The position numbers and the translations under genes were made by a program. A DNA stretch of 5,023 nt, from positions 1 to 5,023 of the forward strand of contig CAISDD010000465.1 in the NCBI GenBank assembly GCA_903883985.1, given 5' to 3'. The stretch's first letter is position 1; every line of letters begins with the position of its first letter. Below the pieces are notes generated by a model. The model did no database searches. It worked only from the letters and a program-made list of their open reading frames with translations, and had not been told where the DNA came from. This document shows positions 4,996 to 5,023 of the stretch, one piece after another. This stretch comes from an uncultured Pseudomonadota bacterium (GTDB taxonomy: Bacteria > Pseudomonadota > Gammaproteobacteria > Burkholderiales > Thiobacillaceae).

Positions 4996-5023
4996 GCGCG
5001 AAGATAACGCTTGCAGCAGGCCC
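4993..5023 (-). CDS. Possible 3' end of a convergent gene, cut by the window edge
   Basis: On the minus strand bases 5022-4993 read GLLQALSSR followed by TGA, an ordinary-looking protein C-terminus. The stop would lie in the right arm of the hairpin that holds the yceI stop in its left arm, leaving 15 bp between the two stop codons. Only nine residues are visible and an open frame this short is easily chance. No family can be assigned. Confidence 0.25.
   Translation of the reverse strand, partial: GLLQALSSR

Overview
The window is a compact, GC-rich piece of bacterial chromosome. Protein features (the HolC and ValRS sequence style, the holC–small ORF–valS order, a periplasmic YceI protein) suggest a betaproteobacterium, perhaps from the Rhodocyclales or Nitrosomonadales. 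That placement is from memory of these families and is not proven here. The 66-bp repeats at the left edge carry a REP core of the kind best known from Pseudomonas, so a gammaproteobacterial host cannot be excluded from repeats alone.

Layout, left to right. Positions 1-134 hold two identical head-to-tail copies of a 66-bp unit containing a REP palindrome, lying just beyond the 3' end of valS. Positions 135-208 hold no gene. Positions 209-3004 (minus) are valS, valyl-tRNA synthetase, complete with both class I signature motifs, the editing domain and the C-terminal coiled-coil arm. It carries a short palindromic element inserted in frame near residues 746-763. A 69-bp leader (3005-3073) separates it from a small uncharacterised gene (3074-3430, minus). 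The start of that gene overlaps the stop of holC (3423-3851, minus; DNA polymerase III chi subunit) by 8 bp. All three minus-strand genes read right to left and look like one operon holC-orf118-valS, possibly with an extra valS promoter at the end of orf118.

A 277-bp divergent spacer (3852-4128) with several inverted repeats separates holC from a plus-strand gene (4129-4977). That gene encodes a secreted YceI-family protein with an unusual Pro/Ala-rich C-terminal tail. The last 30 bases may be the 3' end of a convergent minus-strand gene.

The operon is housekeeping: replication-clamp-loader accessory and translation. The YceI gene is an independent envelope function. I see no phage, toxin, CRISPR, defence or transposase gene. 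The unusual material is in the small repeats, the in-frame element in valS, the orphan protein between holC and valS, and the YceI tail.
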